From contig JAQUEZ010000022.1 in NCBI GenBank assembly GCA_028684915.1, positions 1 to 53,330 of the forward strand: DNA of 53,330 bases, in the 5' to 3' direction. Shown here one piece after another: positions 7,703-16,360 of this stretch; positions within the stretch are counted from its first letter, which is position 1, and each line of letters starts with the position of its first letter. The translations under genes and the position numbers were made by a program. The DNA is from Desulfobulbus sp. (GTDB taxonomy: Bacteria; Desulfobacterota; Desulfobulbia; Desulfobulbales; Desulfobulbaceae). The notes under the pieces are model-generated. The model made no database searches. It had not been told where the DNA came from and saw only the letters and a program-made list of their open reading frames with translations.

Positions 7703-8911
7703 ATGCATGTCCACATAGCCAGGCAACCGATCTTTGATGCCCACAAAAAAATCTTTGCCTATGAGTTGCTCTTTCGCCAATCGCAGGGATTACAACTAGG
7801 CGAACTAAGCGGTGACCGGGCCACAACCAGTCTGCTGTCCACCGCTTTTCTCACTGAAGGCATCGAAAAAATTTCTGGTAACCGCCCCTGTTTCATCAAC
7901 TTCACCCAGAATCTCCTCCTCCAGGAGATTGCCCCGACGTTTCCCAAAAACAAAATCATGGTCGAAATTCTCGAGGATGTCGTTCCCACAGTAGAAGTGG
8001 TTGCCGCCTGTCGACATCTCTCCGAATTGGGCTATATCCTGGCTCTGGATGATTTTGTTTATGAGAAGAATCTGCTGCCGCTGATCGAGCTAGCCAATAT
8101 CATTAAAATTGACTACCGGCTCTCAACCAGCAGCGAAATTGAGCGGATGCTCCATCGCCTCGCCCGATTCAATCTCAAGTTTCTTGCCGAAAAAATAGAG
8201 ACCTACGACGAATACGAGCACGCTCTTAAACTCGGTTTCCATTACTTTCAAGGCTATTTTTTCGCCAGGCCCGAATCACTGCGCATCACCGAAATAGCCT
8301 CCAACAAGATAAGCCTGATCAACCTGCTGGCAGAGATCAATAGGCAGCACACCACAGTGGAAAAACTCGAGCAAATCATCGGGGCCGATGTGGCCATCTC
8401 GTACAAATTGCTGCGCTATATCAACTCGGCCTTTTACCATCTACTCAAAGAGGTGGACTCCATCCGCCAGGCAATTGTTTACCTGGGCGAGCGGGAAATT
8501 CGCCGCTTTGTCACTCTGGTGATCGTCTCTGAGTTGGCTGCGGATAAACCCACCGAACTGGTTCGCCTGTCGATCATCCGTGCTCGCTGGTGTGAACTAC
8601 TGGCCGAAAATAGCCCGAAGCAGGGACAGGAAAGCAGTGAACTCTTTCTCCTGGGTCTTTTTTCCCTCATTGATGCCATCCTTGATAAGCCCATGAAAAA
8701 CATCATGGCCATCTTGCCTCTCTCGGATCAGGTCAAAGAGGCCCTGACCCTTGAGGAAGGCCCCTTAGCTCCCTTTTTACAGGCGATGATCAGTTATGAA
8801 CAGGGCCACTCCAAGAAGTGTCTGCACTACCTGCGCCTCATCAAAGTCAATCCAGACAAAGTCTACGACTACTACCTGGAAGCTGTGCAGTTTGCTTCGA
8901 TCGTGGATTGA
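7703..8911 (+). CDS. EAL-HDOD signalling protein (YuxH type) with a degenerate EAL loop
   Basis: The 402-residue protein joins an EAL-like domain (1-195) to an HDOD domain (about 205-395). The family opening ARQPIFDAHKKIFAYELLFR is present. Of the phosphodiesterase residues, the Glu of ELL, the Asn of FINFT, the Glu of VEILED, LALDDF, IKID, AEKIET and FQGYFF remain, but the loop after DDF is VYEKNLLPL instead of the catalytic GTGYSSL type, so c-di-GMP hydrolysis is doubtful and a binding or regulatory role is more likely. The HDOD part (YKLLRYINSAF, IRQAIVYLGEREIRRFV) lacks a metal-binding HD pair, as usual. TTGAGG precedes the ATG. It is monocistronic and ends 13 bp from the convergent rph gene. 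Confidence 0.9.
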   Translation: MHVHIARQPIFDAHKKIFAYELLFRQSQGLQLGELSGDRATTSLLSTAFLTEGIEKISGNRPCFINFTQNLLLQEIAPTFPKNKIMVEILEDVVPTVEVVAACRHLSELGYILALDDFVYEKNLLPLIELANIIKIDYRLSTSSEIERMLHRLARFNLKFLAEKIETYDEYEHALKLGFHYFQGYFFARPESLRITEIASNKISLINLLAEINRQHTTVEKLEQIIGADVAISYKLLRYINSAFYHLLKEVDSIRQAIVYLGEREIRRFVTLVIVSELAADKPTELVRLSIIRARWCELLAENSPKQGQESSELFLLGLFSLIDAILDKPMKNIMAILPLSDQVKEALTLEEGPLAPFLQAMISYEQGHSKKCLHYLRLIKVNPDKVYDYYLEAVQFASIVD

Positions 8912-8924
8912 GACCGCCTCCCCA

Positions 8925-9650
8925 TCACTCCCCCTCATTGAGTACGTTTTTTCCGTCCCAAAGTGAAAAAAGCCGATTGATTCCAGTGGTGGCGAGATCG
9001 ACCATGGTCGAGAACAACTCGGGTTGAAAGGGAACGCCCTCCGCCGTAGTCTGGACCTCAATCCAGCGACCATCGCCGCACATCACGAAGTTGGCGTCCA
9101 CATCGGCACCGGAGTCTTCGCTATAATCAAGATCCAATACCGGCTGTCCAGCCACCACCCCAACACTGACCGCAGCCACCGGCAAGATTGCAGGAAGTGC
9201 TGCCAGCCGACCGCGCTCCACCATCCGCGAAAGGGCCATACGCAATGCCAAAGCACCACCGGTTATCGAGGCACAACGGGTTCCGCCATCGGCATTGAGC
9301 ACGTCACAGTCCACCCGTAAGGTATGCTCGCCAAGCTCCTTTAAATCGACCATCATCCGCAGGGATCGGCCGATCAGCCGTTGGATCTCTTGGGTCCGCC
9401 CCGATTGGCCGGAGACCGCCTCACGGCGACCGCGGCTGTTGGTCGCACAGGGCAACATCCCGTATTCGGCGGTGACCCACCCCTGCCCTTTATTTTTGAG
9501 AAACGGCGGCACCTTCTCCTCCACTGTCACCCCGCACAGGACATGGGTGTTCCCCATCCGGATAAGGACAGAGCCGTCGGCATGCGGCTGCATCCCATAT
9601 TCCAGACTGACCGGACGCAATTCATCTGCCCGACGTTTCCTTGCAAGCAT
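8925..9650 (-). CDS. rph: Ribonuclease PH
   Basis: Phosphorolytic 3'-5' exoribonuclease that trims tRNA 3' ends. The 241-residue protein starts [14 protein letters not shown] and keeps the family blocks [27 protein letters not shown] (phosphate-binding Arg), [22 protein letters not shown] and the acidic [17 protein letters not shown]. The ATG at 9650 is preferred over an upstream in-frame start at 9683 because GGAGAA lies at the right distance and the length matches the family (about 240). It is convergent with the EAL-HDOD gene, with 13 bp between them. Confidence 0.95.
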   Translation of the reverse strand: MLARKRRADELRPVSLEYGMQPHADGSVLIRMGNTHVLCGVTVEEKVPPFLKNKGQGWVTAEYGMLPCATNSRGRREAVSGQSGRTQEIQRLIGRSLRMMVDLKELGEHTLRVDCDVLNADGGTRCASITGGALALRMALSRMVERGRLAALPAILPVAAVSVGVVAGQPVLDLDYSEDSGADVDANFVMCGDGRWIEVQTTAEGVPFQPELFSTMVDLATTGINRLFSLWDGKNVLNEGE

Positions 9651-9879
9651 GGCATTCTCCTTAAAAATTGCGTCACTAGGCAACGCAGAGGGTGAGTTGG
9701 TTGGAAGTTATTGACCTGAATAGGCACGTGTTCATGTGGACGCCGGGTCTCTAACCGACGACGCTTTGATTGTAAAATTTATCCGCAGAGCAGTAGGGAA
9801 CAGTTAGCGAAGGGTGCCCAACAAGGCGTGCGTGAACAATGCAGGCATAAGGCGATCATCCCGCTGTCAAAAAATCAGG

Positions 9880-10320
9880 TCAGAGTATAATCAGGGTAAT
9901 ACCGGGATTGGCGCGATTGAGGTCACGGTGGTCGGCAAGAAAGGGATATTGACGCAACAGCTGGCGCCCGCGTCCTGAACGCCCCTCAAACTGTTCGCCG
10001 GGAATCACCCTCCTGATGCGCCCCTGATGCATAAAAAAATGCAGTTGATGCGACACCGCCTCCTTAATCGCTCCACCGATGCCGCTGGATCCGTATCCGT
10101 GGATCAGGGTCAAGACCTTGCAGCCGATGCTGCGACTGGTCGCCAATTCGCTCTCAAGACGATCAAGGGCCTGCTGGACCAGAGGCTTGCCCCGCTCCAG
10201 ATTGATTTGCCGATGGAGAATACCGCTTGCCTTGACGCCTTCGGTTTGGCAGGGCGCGCAGCAAAAGGGGCAGGTCCGGTGACCGAAGTCAACCTCATTG
10301 CCGCAGACAGGACAAATCAT
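9880..10320 (-). CDS. Zinc-ribbon Smr-domain protein
   Basis: The 146-residue protein begins with a two-knuckle zinc ribbon (CPVCG at 3-7 and CPFCCAPC at 17-24) followed by a short Smr domain. The Smr signature appears as LTLIHGYGSSGIGGAIKEAV (about residues 70-89), matching the LIHGxGxGxLR-type nucleic-acid-binding/nicking motif, and the end IPGEQFEGRSGRG corresponds to the second conserved block. Smr domains occur as nucleases in ribosome rescue or as MutS2 tails; which applies here is unknown. It lies 35 bp after the Rel-like gene on the same strand and may be co-transcribed. Confidence 0.8.
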   Translation of the reverse strand: MICPVCGNEVDFGHRTCPFCCAPCQTEGVKASGILHRQINLERGKPLVQQALDRLESELATSRSIGCKVLTLIHGYGSSGIGGAIKEAVSHQLHFFMHQGRIRRVIPGEQFEGRSGRGRQLLRQYPFLADHRDLNRANPGITLIIL

Positions 10321-10355
10321 GGAACCATATTTTTCTGCATAACAACGGACAGGCG

Positions 10356-12521
10356 CTACTTGCGCCGGACCTCCAGGACCTCGGCCATCTGCAATAGATG
10401 CTGCTGCAGTCGCTGCAGGTGCGCCAGGTTGACTACCTCAATCAACACATCGAGTTCGGCAATATTTTCCACCGTGGTACGAGCGTTGAGTTCAACGATA
10501 TCGGCATCATCGGCACTGATGGTACCACTGATGTCCGCCAACAGATTCTTTCGATTCTCCGAACGGATCAAGAGCCCTGCTCTGTAGGTGCTATTGGCTA
10601 CGCCGGCCCAGGAAACATCAAGCCAGCGTGCCGGATCGGTGACCTGCAAATTCTGGCAGTCCGCCTTGTGCACCGAAACTCCGGAACCTGTGGTGATAAA
10701 ACCGATAATGGGATCACCGGGCACGGGTCGACAGCACTGACTTATTTTGATCAGCATGCCATCCACGCCGTCAATATTAATAGTGGTCCGTTTCGGCGGC
10801 CCGCTCTTGGCGGCCTCCGCAGCCCGCTTGGCCCGATCGACCATCTCCGCAACCCGGCGTTTTTCTTCGGCTTCGCGGAACTCTTCCGGCTGGAGAGTAC
10901 GCAGTAGATGGGGGACGGTGATCGAACCGCTCCCCACACGGATGAGCATGTCCTCCAGGGTGTTGCAGTTGAGTTGCTTTAACAGCAACCTAAGATGGCC
11001 ACTTTTCAACAAACCACGGAGGTTGACATCGTATTTTTTCAGCTCACGCTCGCAGATTTCACGACCGAGCTTGAGCGAACGCTCCTTTTCCTCACGACGC
11101 AGATACTGGCGAATCCGGTTCCGGGCCCTGCTGGTCTTGACCAACTGCAACCAGGCGCGGCGGGGATGCTGATTTTTCTGGGTAAGGATCTCCACAATAT
11201 CGCCACTCTGCAGCTTATGCTTAAGCTGGATGATCTGGCCGTTGACCTTGGCGCCAACACAGGTATCCCCGACCTCCGAATGAATCGAATAGGCAAAGTC
11301 GATTGGGGTGCTGCCGTGCGGCAACTCCCGGACCTCGCCGGTTGGTGTGAGGGCAAAGACATCGGGCTCAAACAGCTCACCACGCACCGATTCCATGAAT
11401 TCACTAGGATCCTCGACCTCCTGCAATGACTGCACCAGTCGCTGCAGTTCCTTAAACAGGCGGGCATCACCAGTGGTGATCTTCTGCCCCTCCTTATACG
11501 CCCAATGAGCGGCAACACCCTCCTGGGCCACTCGATCCATCTCCTCGGTGCGAATCTGGATCTCGATGAACTGGCCATGGGGTCCGGAGACCGTGGTGTG
11601 CAGAGACTGGTAGTTATTGGACTTGGGGGCGCTGATCCAGTCTTTGATCCGACCGGGAACCGGAGTCCAGTCGGCATGGACCGTGCCCAAGGCCTGATAG
11701 CACTCCTTAACCGAGCGAACGATGATTCGAAAGGCCACCTTATCGTAAACCCGTTCCAGGGGAATACGCTGGGCCACCAATTTTTTATAGATGGAATAGA
11801 GGTGCTTGGGTCGGCCGATGATCCGCACTGCCACAATATTGGCAGCCTTGAGCTTTTGATGAAGGATGTTAATCACCTCATCCACATAGACCTGTCGCTC
11901 AGAAAGCGTCGACTCCATGTGGGCGGCGAGATCGGCAAACTCAACCGGCAAGAGATAGCGGAAAGCCAGGTCTTCCAACTCACGCTTGAGCCATTCAATA
12001 CCGATACGGCTTGCCAGAGGCGCATAGAGATCCATGGTCTCGCGCGCCTTGGTCCGCCGCTCTGCCTCATCAACCGACTCCAAACTGAGCATATCCTGGA
12101 GACGGTCGGCAAGCTTGACTAAAAGAACCCGGATATCCGCCCCCATGGCCAAGAGAAGCTTGCGGATATTTTCCGCCTCATGTGCCAGGTGAGAGTTATA
12201 GCGGACATTGGTGATTCTGGTGGCGCCGTCGACAATATTGGCCACATCCTGGCCGAACTTCTTTTTCAGTTCCTCCGGGGTGGCTACACGCTCCTTGAGG
12301 GTCCCATGGAGCAGGCCGGCGACGATGGTATCCAGGTCAAGCCGCATCGAGGCCAAGGACGAGCCCACGGCCAGAAGATGATCAATATAGGGATCGCCGG
12401 TCGCATACAACTGACCGGCGTGACGTTCTTGAATAAACTCCCAGGCCGTATCAAGCGGGGTCAGGTCGACCCCGTGCAGATACCCGGAGGCGAGGGAGCG
12501 TAATGGTTTGATATCCGACAT
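10356..12521 (-). CDS. Rel/SpoT-family (p)ppGpp synthetase with an inactivated hydrolase domain
   Basis: The 721-residue protein has the long RSH layout: N-terminal HD domain (about 30-160), synthetase (about 230-340), TGS (386-448), a conserved-cysteine region with SQCCRPVPGD, and a C-terminal ACT domain. The synthetase looks intact: G-loop region, RIKD at 291-294, YQSLHTT from 304 and EIQIRT from 320. In the hydrolase the diagnostic HDxxED is replaced: His72 is followed by Gly73, Lys76 and Glu77 (LLHGTLKER), and RLHNM is RLQDM (141-144). Metal binding and hydrolysis are therefore probably lost, as in RelA, although the RxKD synthetase motif is of the bifunctional Rel type. Neighbours are proS (upstream) and the Smr gene (downstream). 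Confidence 0.92.
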   Translation of the reverse strand: MSDIKPLRSLASGYLHGVDLTPLDTAWEFIQERHAGQLYATGDPYIDHLLAVGSSLASMRLDLDTIVAGLLHGTLKERVATPEELKKKFGQDVANIVDGATRITNVRYNSHLAHEAENIRKLLLAMGADIRVLLVKLADRLQDMLSLESVDEAERRTKARETMDLYAPLASRIGIEWLKRELEDLAFRYLLPVEFADLAAHMESTLSERQVYVDEVINILHQKLKAANIVAVRIIGRPKHLYSIYKKLVAQRIPLERVYDKVAFRIIVRSVKECYQALGTVHADWTPVPGRIKDWISAPKSNNYQSLHTTVSGPHGQFIEIQIRTEEMDRVAQEGVAAHWAYKEGQKITTGDARLFKELQRLVQSLQEVEDPSEFMESVRGELFEPDVFALTPTGEVRELPHGSTPIDFAYSIHSEVGDTCVGAKVNGQIIQLKHKLQSGDIVEILTQKNQHPRRAWLQLVKTSRARNRIRQYLRREEKERSLKLGREICERELKKYDVNLRGLLKSGHLRLLLKQLNCNTLEDMLIRVGSGSITVPHLLRTLQPEEFREAEEKRRVAEMVDRAKRAAEAAKSGPPKRTTINIDGVDGMLIKISQCCRPVPGDPIIGFITTGSGVSVHKADCQNLQVTDPARWLDVSWAGVANSTYRAGLLIRSENRKNLLADISGTISADDADIVELNARTTVENIAELDVLIEVVNLAHLQRLQQHLLQMAEVLEVRRK

Positions 12522-12561
12522 GGTGACGCTGTTTCCGTTCTATGGGGAAAGTCCCCGGGAA

Positions 12562-14274
12562 TCAGGACAAGGCTTGGCGAACTTGATCGGTGAGGAAGAC
12601 AATGACTTCCTCGGGAGTAAACATCTGCGTCTCTCCGGACTTACGGGAACGCACTTCCACCTTCCCCTCTTTTTCAAAGGTTTTGCCCACGGTGAGGCGA
12701 AAGGGGATGCCGAGCAAATCGGCATCGTTAAACTTGGAGCCCGGCCGCTCGTCGCGATCATCCAGCAGCACATCCAGGCCCTGTTTTTTGAGTGCCTCAT
12801 ACAGGCCTTCAGCGGCCTGACAAAAGGCCTCATCCTTTGGCCCGAGATTGAGGATAATCACCTGGAACGGCGCCAGGGGTATGGGGAATATAATCCCCTT
12901 GGCATCGTGATTCTGCTCAATGGCTGCAGCGACCACCCGGCTGACGCCGATGCCGTAGCAGCCCATGATAAAGGGTTTTTCCTGACCGTCGCTGTCCTGA
13001 AAACGAGCCTCCATGGCCTCGGAATACTTGTCGCCGAGCTTGAAGATATGGCCCACCTCAATCCCCTCTTTCAGCCCCAGAGAGCCGCCGCACACGGGAC
13101 AGCGGTCCTCGAGGGTTACCTGACGCAGATCGCCGACAATACCCGGTTTGAAATCACGTTCCGGATTCACTCCGGTCAGATGGCTGCCCTTTTCGTTGGC
13201 ACCGGTAACGGCGTTGACCATGCGCATCACCTCCTGATCAGCCACCATCTTCAGGTCCAAGTCCACCGGTCCCAGATACCCTACCGGCAACCGAGTCTGC
13301 TGCCAGACCTGATCCTCATCCAGGGGTTCCACATCGTTAGCCCCTAGGAGGTTTTTCAGTTTAACAGTTTGCACCTCGCGATCCCCACGAACCAGGGCCG
13401 CCACCACCTCGCCATCGGCAAGGTAGAACATGGTCTTGATGACTTCACAGGGCTGAACACCGAGAAAGCTTGCCACCTTCTCCACCTTCTTCATCCCGGG
13501 AGTGGCGACCTTGGCAATGGGCTGCTGCTCAACCTCGGAGGGCGTAGCCTCGGCAAGCATAATGGAGGCTTTCTCCATATTAGCGGCATAGGAACACTCG
13601 TTACAGATGACCAGGGTATCTTCGCCGGTTTCCGCCAGGACCATGAACTCATGAGAAAAGGAGCCACCGATGGCACCACTATCGGCCTCAACCGCGCGAA
13701 AATCCAGCCCGCAGCGCTCGAAAACACGGTGGTAGGCCTGGCGCATAATCTCGTAGCTTCGTCCGGCGCCCTCATCATCGACATCGAAGGAATAGGCGTC
13801 CTTCATCACGAATTCGCGGCCACGCATCAACCCGAACCGAGGCCGGATTTCGTCACGGAACTTGGTCTGAATCTGATAGAGGTTGATCGGCAACTGCCGG
13901 TAGGATTGCAGTTCGCGCCGGGCGATATCGGTGACCACCTCTTCATGGGTCGGTCCGAGACAGTAGTCGCGGTCGTGGCGATCACGAAAACGCAGTAGCT
14001 CCGGTCCATATTTTTTCCAGCGACCCGACTCCTCCCATAGATCACCCGGTTGCACCATGGGCATGAGGATCTCCTGGGCACCGGCACGATTCATCTCCTG
14101 GCGGACAATGGCGGTCACCCTCTGCAGGGCGAGAAAGCCAAGCGGCAGATAGGTATACATCCCCGAGGTCAGTTTACGGATGAATCCACCCCGCACCAAA
14201 AGCTGGTGACTGACAACCTCGGCCTCCGAGGGGGTTTCCTTGGTTGTGGGCAATAACATCTGAGAATAACGCAT
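12562..14274 (-). CDS. proS: Prolyl-tRNA synthetase, bacterial type with editing domain
   Basis: Charges tRNA-Pro in the cytoplasm. The 570-residue length equals the ProS type carrying the INS editing insertion (about 220-400). Class II motifs are visible: motif 1 around RAGAQEILMPMVQP, motif 2 FRDEIRPRFGLMRGREF and motif 3 GCYGIGVSRVVAA, with TxE-type GPTHEEVV and the C-terminal anticodon-binding domain (about 465-565). The start MRYSQMLLPTTKETP is typical, with GGAGA before the ATG. It lies between ispG (upstream) and the Rel-like gene (downstream), spaced by about 50 and 40 bp. Confidence 0.97.
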   Translation of the reverse strand: MRYSQMLLPTTKETPSEAEVVSHQLLVRGGFIRKLTSGMYTYLPLGFLALQRVTAIVRQEMNRAGAQEILMPMVQPGDLWEESGRWKKYGPELLRFRDRHDRDYCLGPTHEEVVTDIARRELQSYRQLPINLYQIQTKFRDEIRPRFGLMRGREFVMKDAYSFDVDDEGAGRSYEIMRQAYHRVFERCGLDFRAVEADSGAIGGSFSHEFMVLAETGEDTLVICNECSYAANMEKASIMLAEATPSEVEQQPIAKVATPGMKKVEKVASFLGVQPCEVIKTMFYLADGEVVAALVRGDREVQTVKLKNLLGANDVEPLDEDQVWQQTRLPVGYLGPVDLDLKMVADQEVMRMVNAVTGANEKGSHLTGVNPERDFKPGIVGDLRQVTLEDRCPVCGGSLGLKEGIEVGHIFKLGDKYSEAMEARFQDSDGQEKPFIMGCYGIGVSRVVAAAIEQNHDAKGIIFPIPLAPFQVIILNLGPKDEAFCQAAEGLYEALKKQGLDVLLDDRDERPGSKFNDADLLGIPFRLTVGKTFEKEGKVEVRSRKSGETQMFTPEEVIVFLTDQVRQALS

Positions 14275-14323
14275 GTTGAATCTCCGCTAGCAAAAACACG
14301 TTCTAAGAGGGAAGCAGAAAACC

Positions 14324-15409
14324 TTAATGGTTTTCTTTTCGCTCAGCTTCCAATTTTTCCAATTCTTCAAGAAAGACCGGCAATAAATCAGCCTCGGCAA
14401 CCTTTTTAAAAATTTCGCCCTTTTTAAACAAGATGCCAACCCCATTGCCGCCGGCGATACCAATATCCGCCTCCCGGGCCTCACCTGGGCCGTTAACCAC
14501 ACAGCCCATGACCGCCACCTTGAAGGTGCCTTCCATAGTCTGCAGTTTTCGCTCGACCTGTTCCGCAAGAGTGAAGAGGTCAATACGGGTCCGGCCACAG
14601 GTAGGACAGGATATCATCTCCGGGCCACGTTCACGGATACGAAGGGAGCGGAGCAACTCAAAGGCAACACGGATCTCCTCAACCGGATCGCGGGTGAGTG
14701 AGATGCGGAAGGTATCGCCGATACCTTCGGAGAAAAGAATCCCCAGCGCCACGCTCGACTTGACCGTTCCCGGGATGAGGCCGCCAGCCTCGGTGACCCC
14801 TAGATGCAGTGGGTAGTCGGTTTGCTGCGCCAGTTGGCGGTAACCGGCAATGGTGGTGAGGGCGTCGGAGGATTTGATCGAGATTTTGATCGCATCAAAG
14901 CCAAACTCCTCCAACAGGCGTACATTATTGAGCGCGCTGGCTATCAGGGCTTCGGGATGTTCAGGGGTTGGATAGCCGTATTGCTGTAATAACCCCTTTT
15001 CAATCGAGCCGGAGTTGACCCCCACCCGAATCGGCACACGGTGCATCTTAGCAGCGTCAACCACTCGGGCCAGTTTATCCGGACCGCCGAGGTTCCCCGG
15101 ATTAATCCGGATCCCTTGGGCGCCATGCTCCATGGACGCAACCGCAAGACGCGAGTCAAAGTGGATGTCGGCAATCAAGGGGATGGTAATCTGCTCACGG
15201 ATCGCGGTGATGGCCTCTGCAGCAGCTGGATCCGGCACCGCCACCCGGATAATTTCACAGCCCACCTGCTCTAAGGCGTGGATCTGGCGCACGGTGGCCT
15301 CGACATCGCTGGTCAGGGTATTCGTCATCGACTGGACGGCAATGGGGGCACCATCACCGATGGCCACCTTGCCGACATAAACCCGTCGCGTTTTTCTGCG
15401 CTCAATCAT
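14324..15409 (-). CDS. ispG: 4-hydroxy-3-methylbut-2-en-1-yl diphosphate synthase (flavodoxin)
   Basis: Penultimate enzyme of the MEP isoprenoid pathway, a 4Fe-4S reductive dehydratase. The start at 15409 gives 361 residues beginning MIERRKTRRVYVG, which aligns with known IspG N-termini; GACGAGG lies just upstream. The frame stays open for 78 more codons upstream (to 15643), but those residues look unlike the family. Seen motifs: IAVQSMTNT, IADIHFDSRLA, RINPGNLGG, GVTEAGG, EGIGDTFRISLT, and the cluster ligands CPTCGR and CVVNGPGEA. The C-terminus is short, ending soon after GVGILFKKGE. With dxr about 2 kb away, it shows a MEP-pathway cluster. Confidence 0.95.
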   Translation of the reverse strand: MIERRKTRRVYVGKVAIGDGAPIAVQSMTNTLTSDVEATVRQIHALEQVGCEIIRVAVPDPAAAEAITAIREQITIPLIADIHFDSRLAVASMEHGAQGIRINPGNLGGPDKLARVVDAAKMHRVPIRVGVNSGSIEKGLLQQYGYPTPEHPEALIASALNNVRLLEEFGFDAIKISIKSSDALTTIAGYRQLAQQTDYPLHLGVTEAGGLIPGTVKSSVALGILFSEGIGDTFRISLTRDPVEEIRVAFELLRSLRIRERGPEMISCPTCGRTRIDLFTLAEQVERKLQTMEGTFKVAVMGCVVNGPGEAREADIGIAGGNGVGILFKKGEIFKKVAEADLLPVFLEELEKLEAERKENH

Positions 15410-15643
15410 GATGGCCTCGTCAATAGTTAAAACGCGAGAATAAATGCTTGATGGCGTCGTAGAAACTTCAATCGACTGCGTCGTGGCGTTTTTCTCGACA
15501 CTCGACATACCTGCTGTATATCTTCGCGCCCCAAAAAACACTGCTCCTTGTCTATCTGTTTTTTTACTTAGCCATCTATTAGAGTGTGATGGACGTTTTA
15601 CGAGTCCATCAGGATTCAAAAGACAGTCATCTTCCAGGGGCAA

Positions 15644-16360
15644 TCACATTCCCCTAATTTCTATCCGTCGCAAATTAAGCTCTGCCTCTGAAGCACGTAC
15701 ATACAGCGGGACTAAGTTTTCCACGGCAACAAAATCATCTTGCCCGAGCATTGCTGCCCCGCAGAAACCAATGGCCGCCGCACGCGGATGTAAAACAGAA
15801 GCGCGCAGCAGACGAACCTGAGGGTGTTCTTGCAGTTGGTCCGCGCAGGCAATTACCCCAGGCCCCGCCACCAAGGTCGGCTCGTTGATTGTGTCACGGA
15901 GTTGCTCGGCCCCCAGCACAACGAAAGGCCCTGAGCGTTGACAGATCTCTGCAGAAAAATGATAGGGAGCGGCATACACCTGTTGCTTGCGGGCATCGAG
16001 CACAAGATAGACCGGCAGTGACGTCGGCGTAAGTTGTAGAGCCAGAGCATCAAAGGTCGGCACCCCGATCAGGGGCCGATCGGCGGCCATGGCAATGCCT
16101 TTGGCCGCTGCCATGCCGATGCGCAGCCCAGTGAACGATCCTGGTCCCAGACTGACAGCCACCCCGTCGAGATCATTCCAAGACACCGACAGAGCCTGCA
16201 TCATCGCACTCACTGAACCCAAAAGTCGACGCGAATGGGTCACTTCTGGCTGGAGAGTATACTCCCCCAGTACCTTGCCGAATCGTCCATCACCGCGGGT
16301 CAGGGCAACGCTGCCACATCCGGTCGAGGTCTCGATCGCTAGGATCAGGACATCAGCCAT
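15644..16360 (-). CDS. tsaB: tRNA threonylcarbamoyladenosine biosynthesis protein TsaB
   Basis: TsaB partners TsaD and TsaE to make t6A at position 37 of ANN-decoding tRNAs; it is a non-catalytic ASKHA-fold subunit. The 238-residue protein begins ADVLILAIETSTGCGSVAL and has THSRRLL, GVAVSLGPGSFTGLRIGMAAAKG and the C-terminal PLYVRASEAE block, all typical. The start overlaps the end of rseP by 16 bp, so translation is probably coupled. The stop is followed by 234 bp before the chosen ispG start. Confidence 0.93.
   Translation of the reverse strand: MADVLILAIETSTGCGSVALTRGDGRFGKVLGEYTLQPEVTHSRRLLGSVSAMMQALSVSWNDLDGVAVSLGPGSFTGLRIGMAAAKGIAMAADRPLIGVPTFDALALQLTPTSLPVYLVLDARKQQVYAAPYHFSAEICQRSGPFVVLGAEQLRDTINEPTLVAGPGVIACADQLQEHPQVRLLRASVLHPRAAAIGFCGAAMLGQDDFVAVENLVPLYVRASEAELNLRRIEIRGM

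Noticed and set aside
9842..9870. Perfect TTGACA on the minus strand (9865-9870) between the Smr and rph genes
   Set aside because: No acceptable -10 at 16-18 bp, so it is not called a promoter for rph.
12508..13347. Open frame of 279 codons on the plus strand
   Set aside because: Antisense to proS, which has full class II synthetase motifs; no ribosome site or family resemblance.
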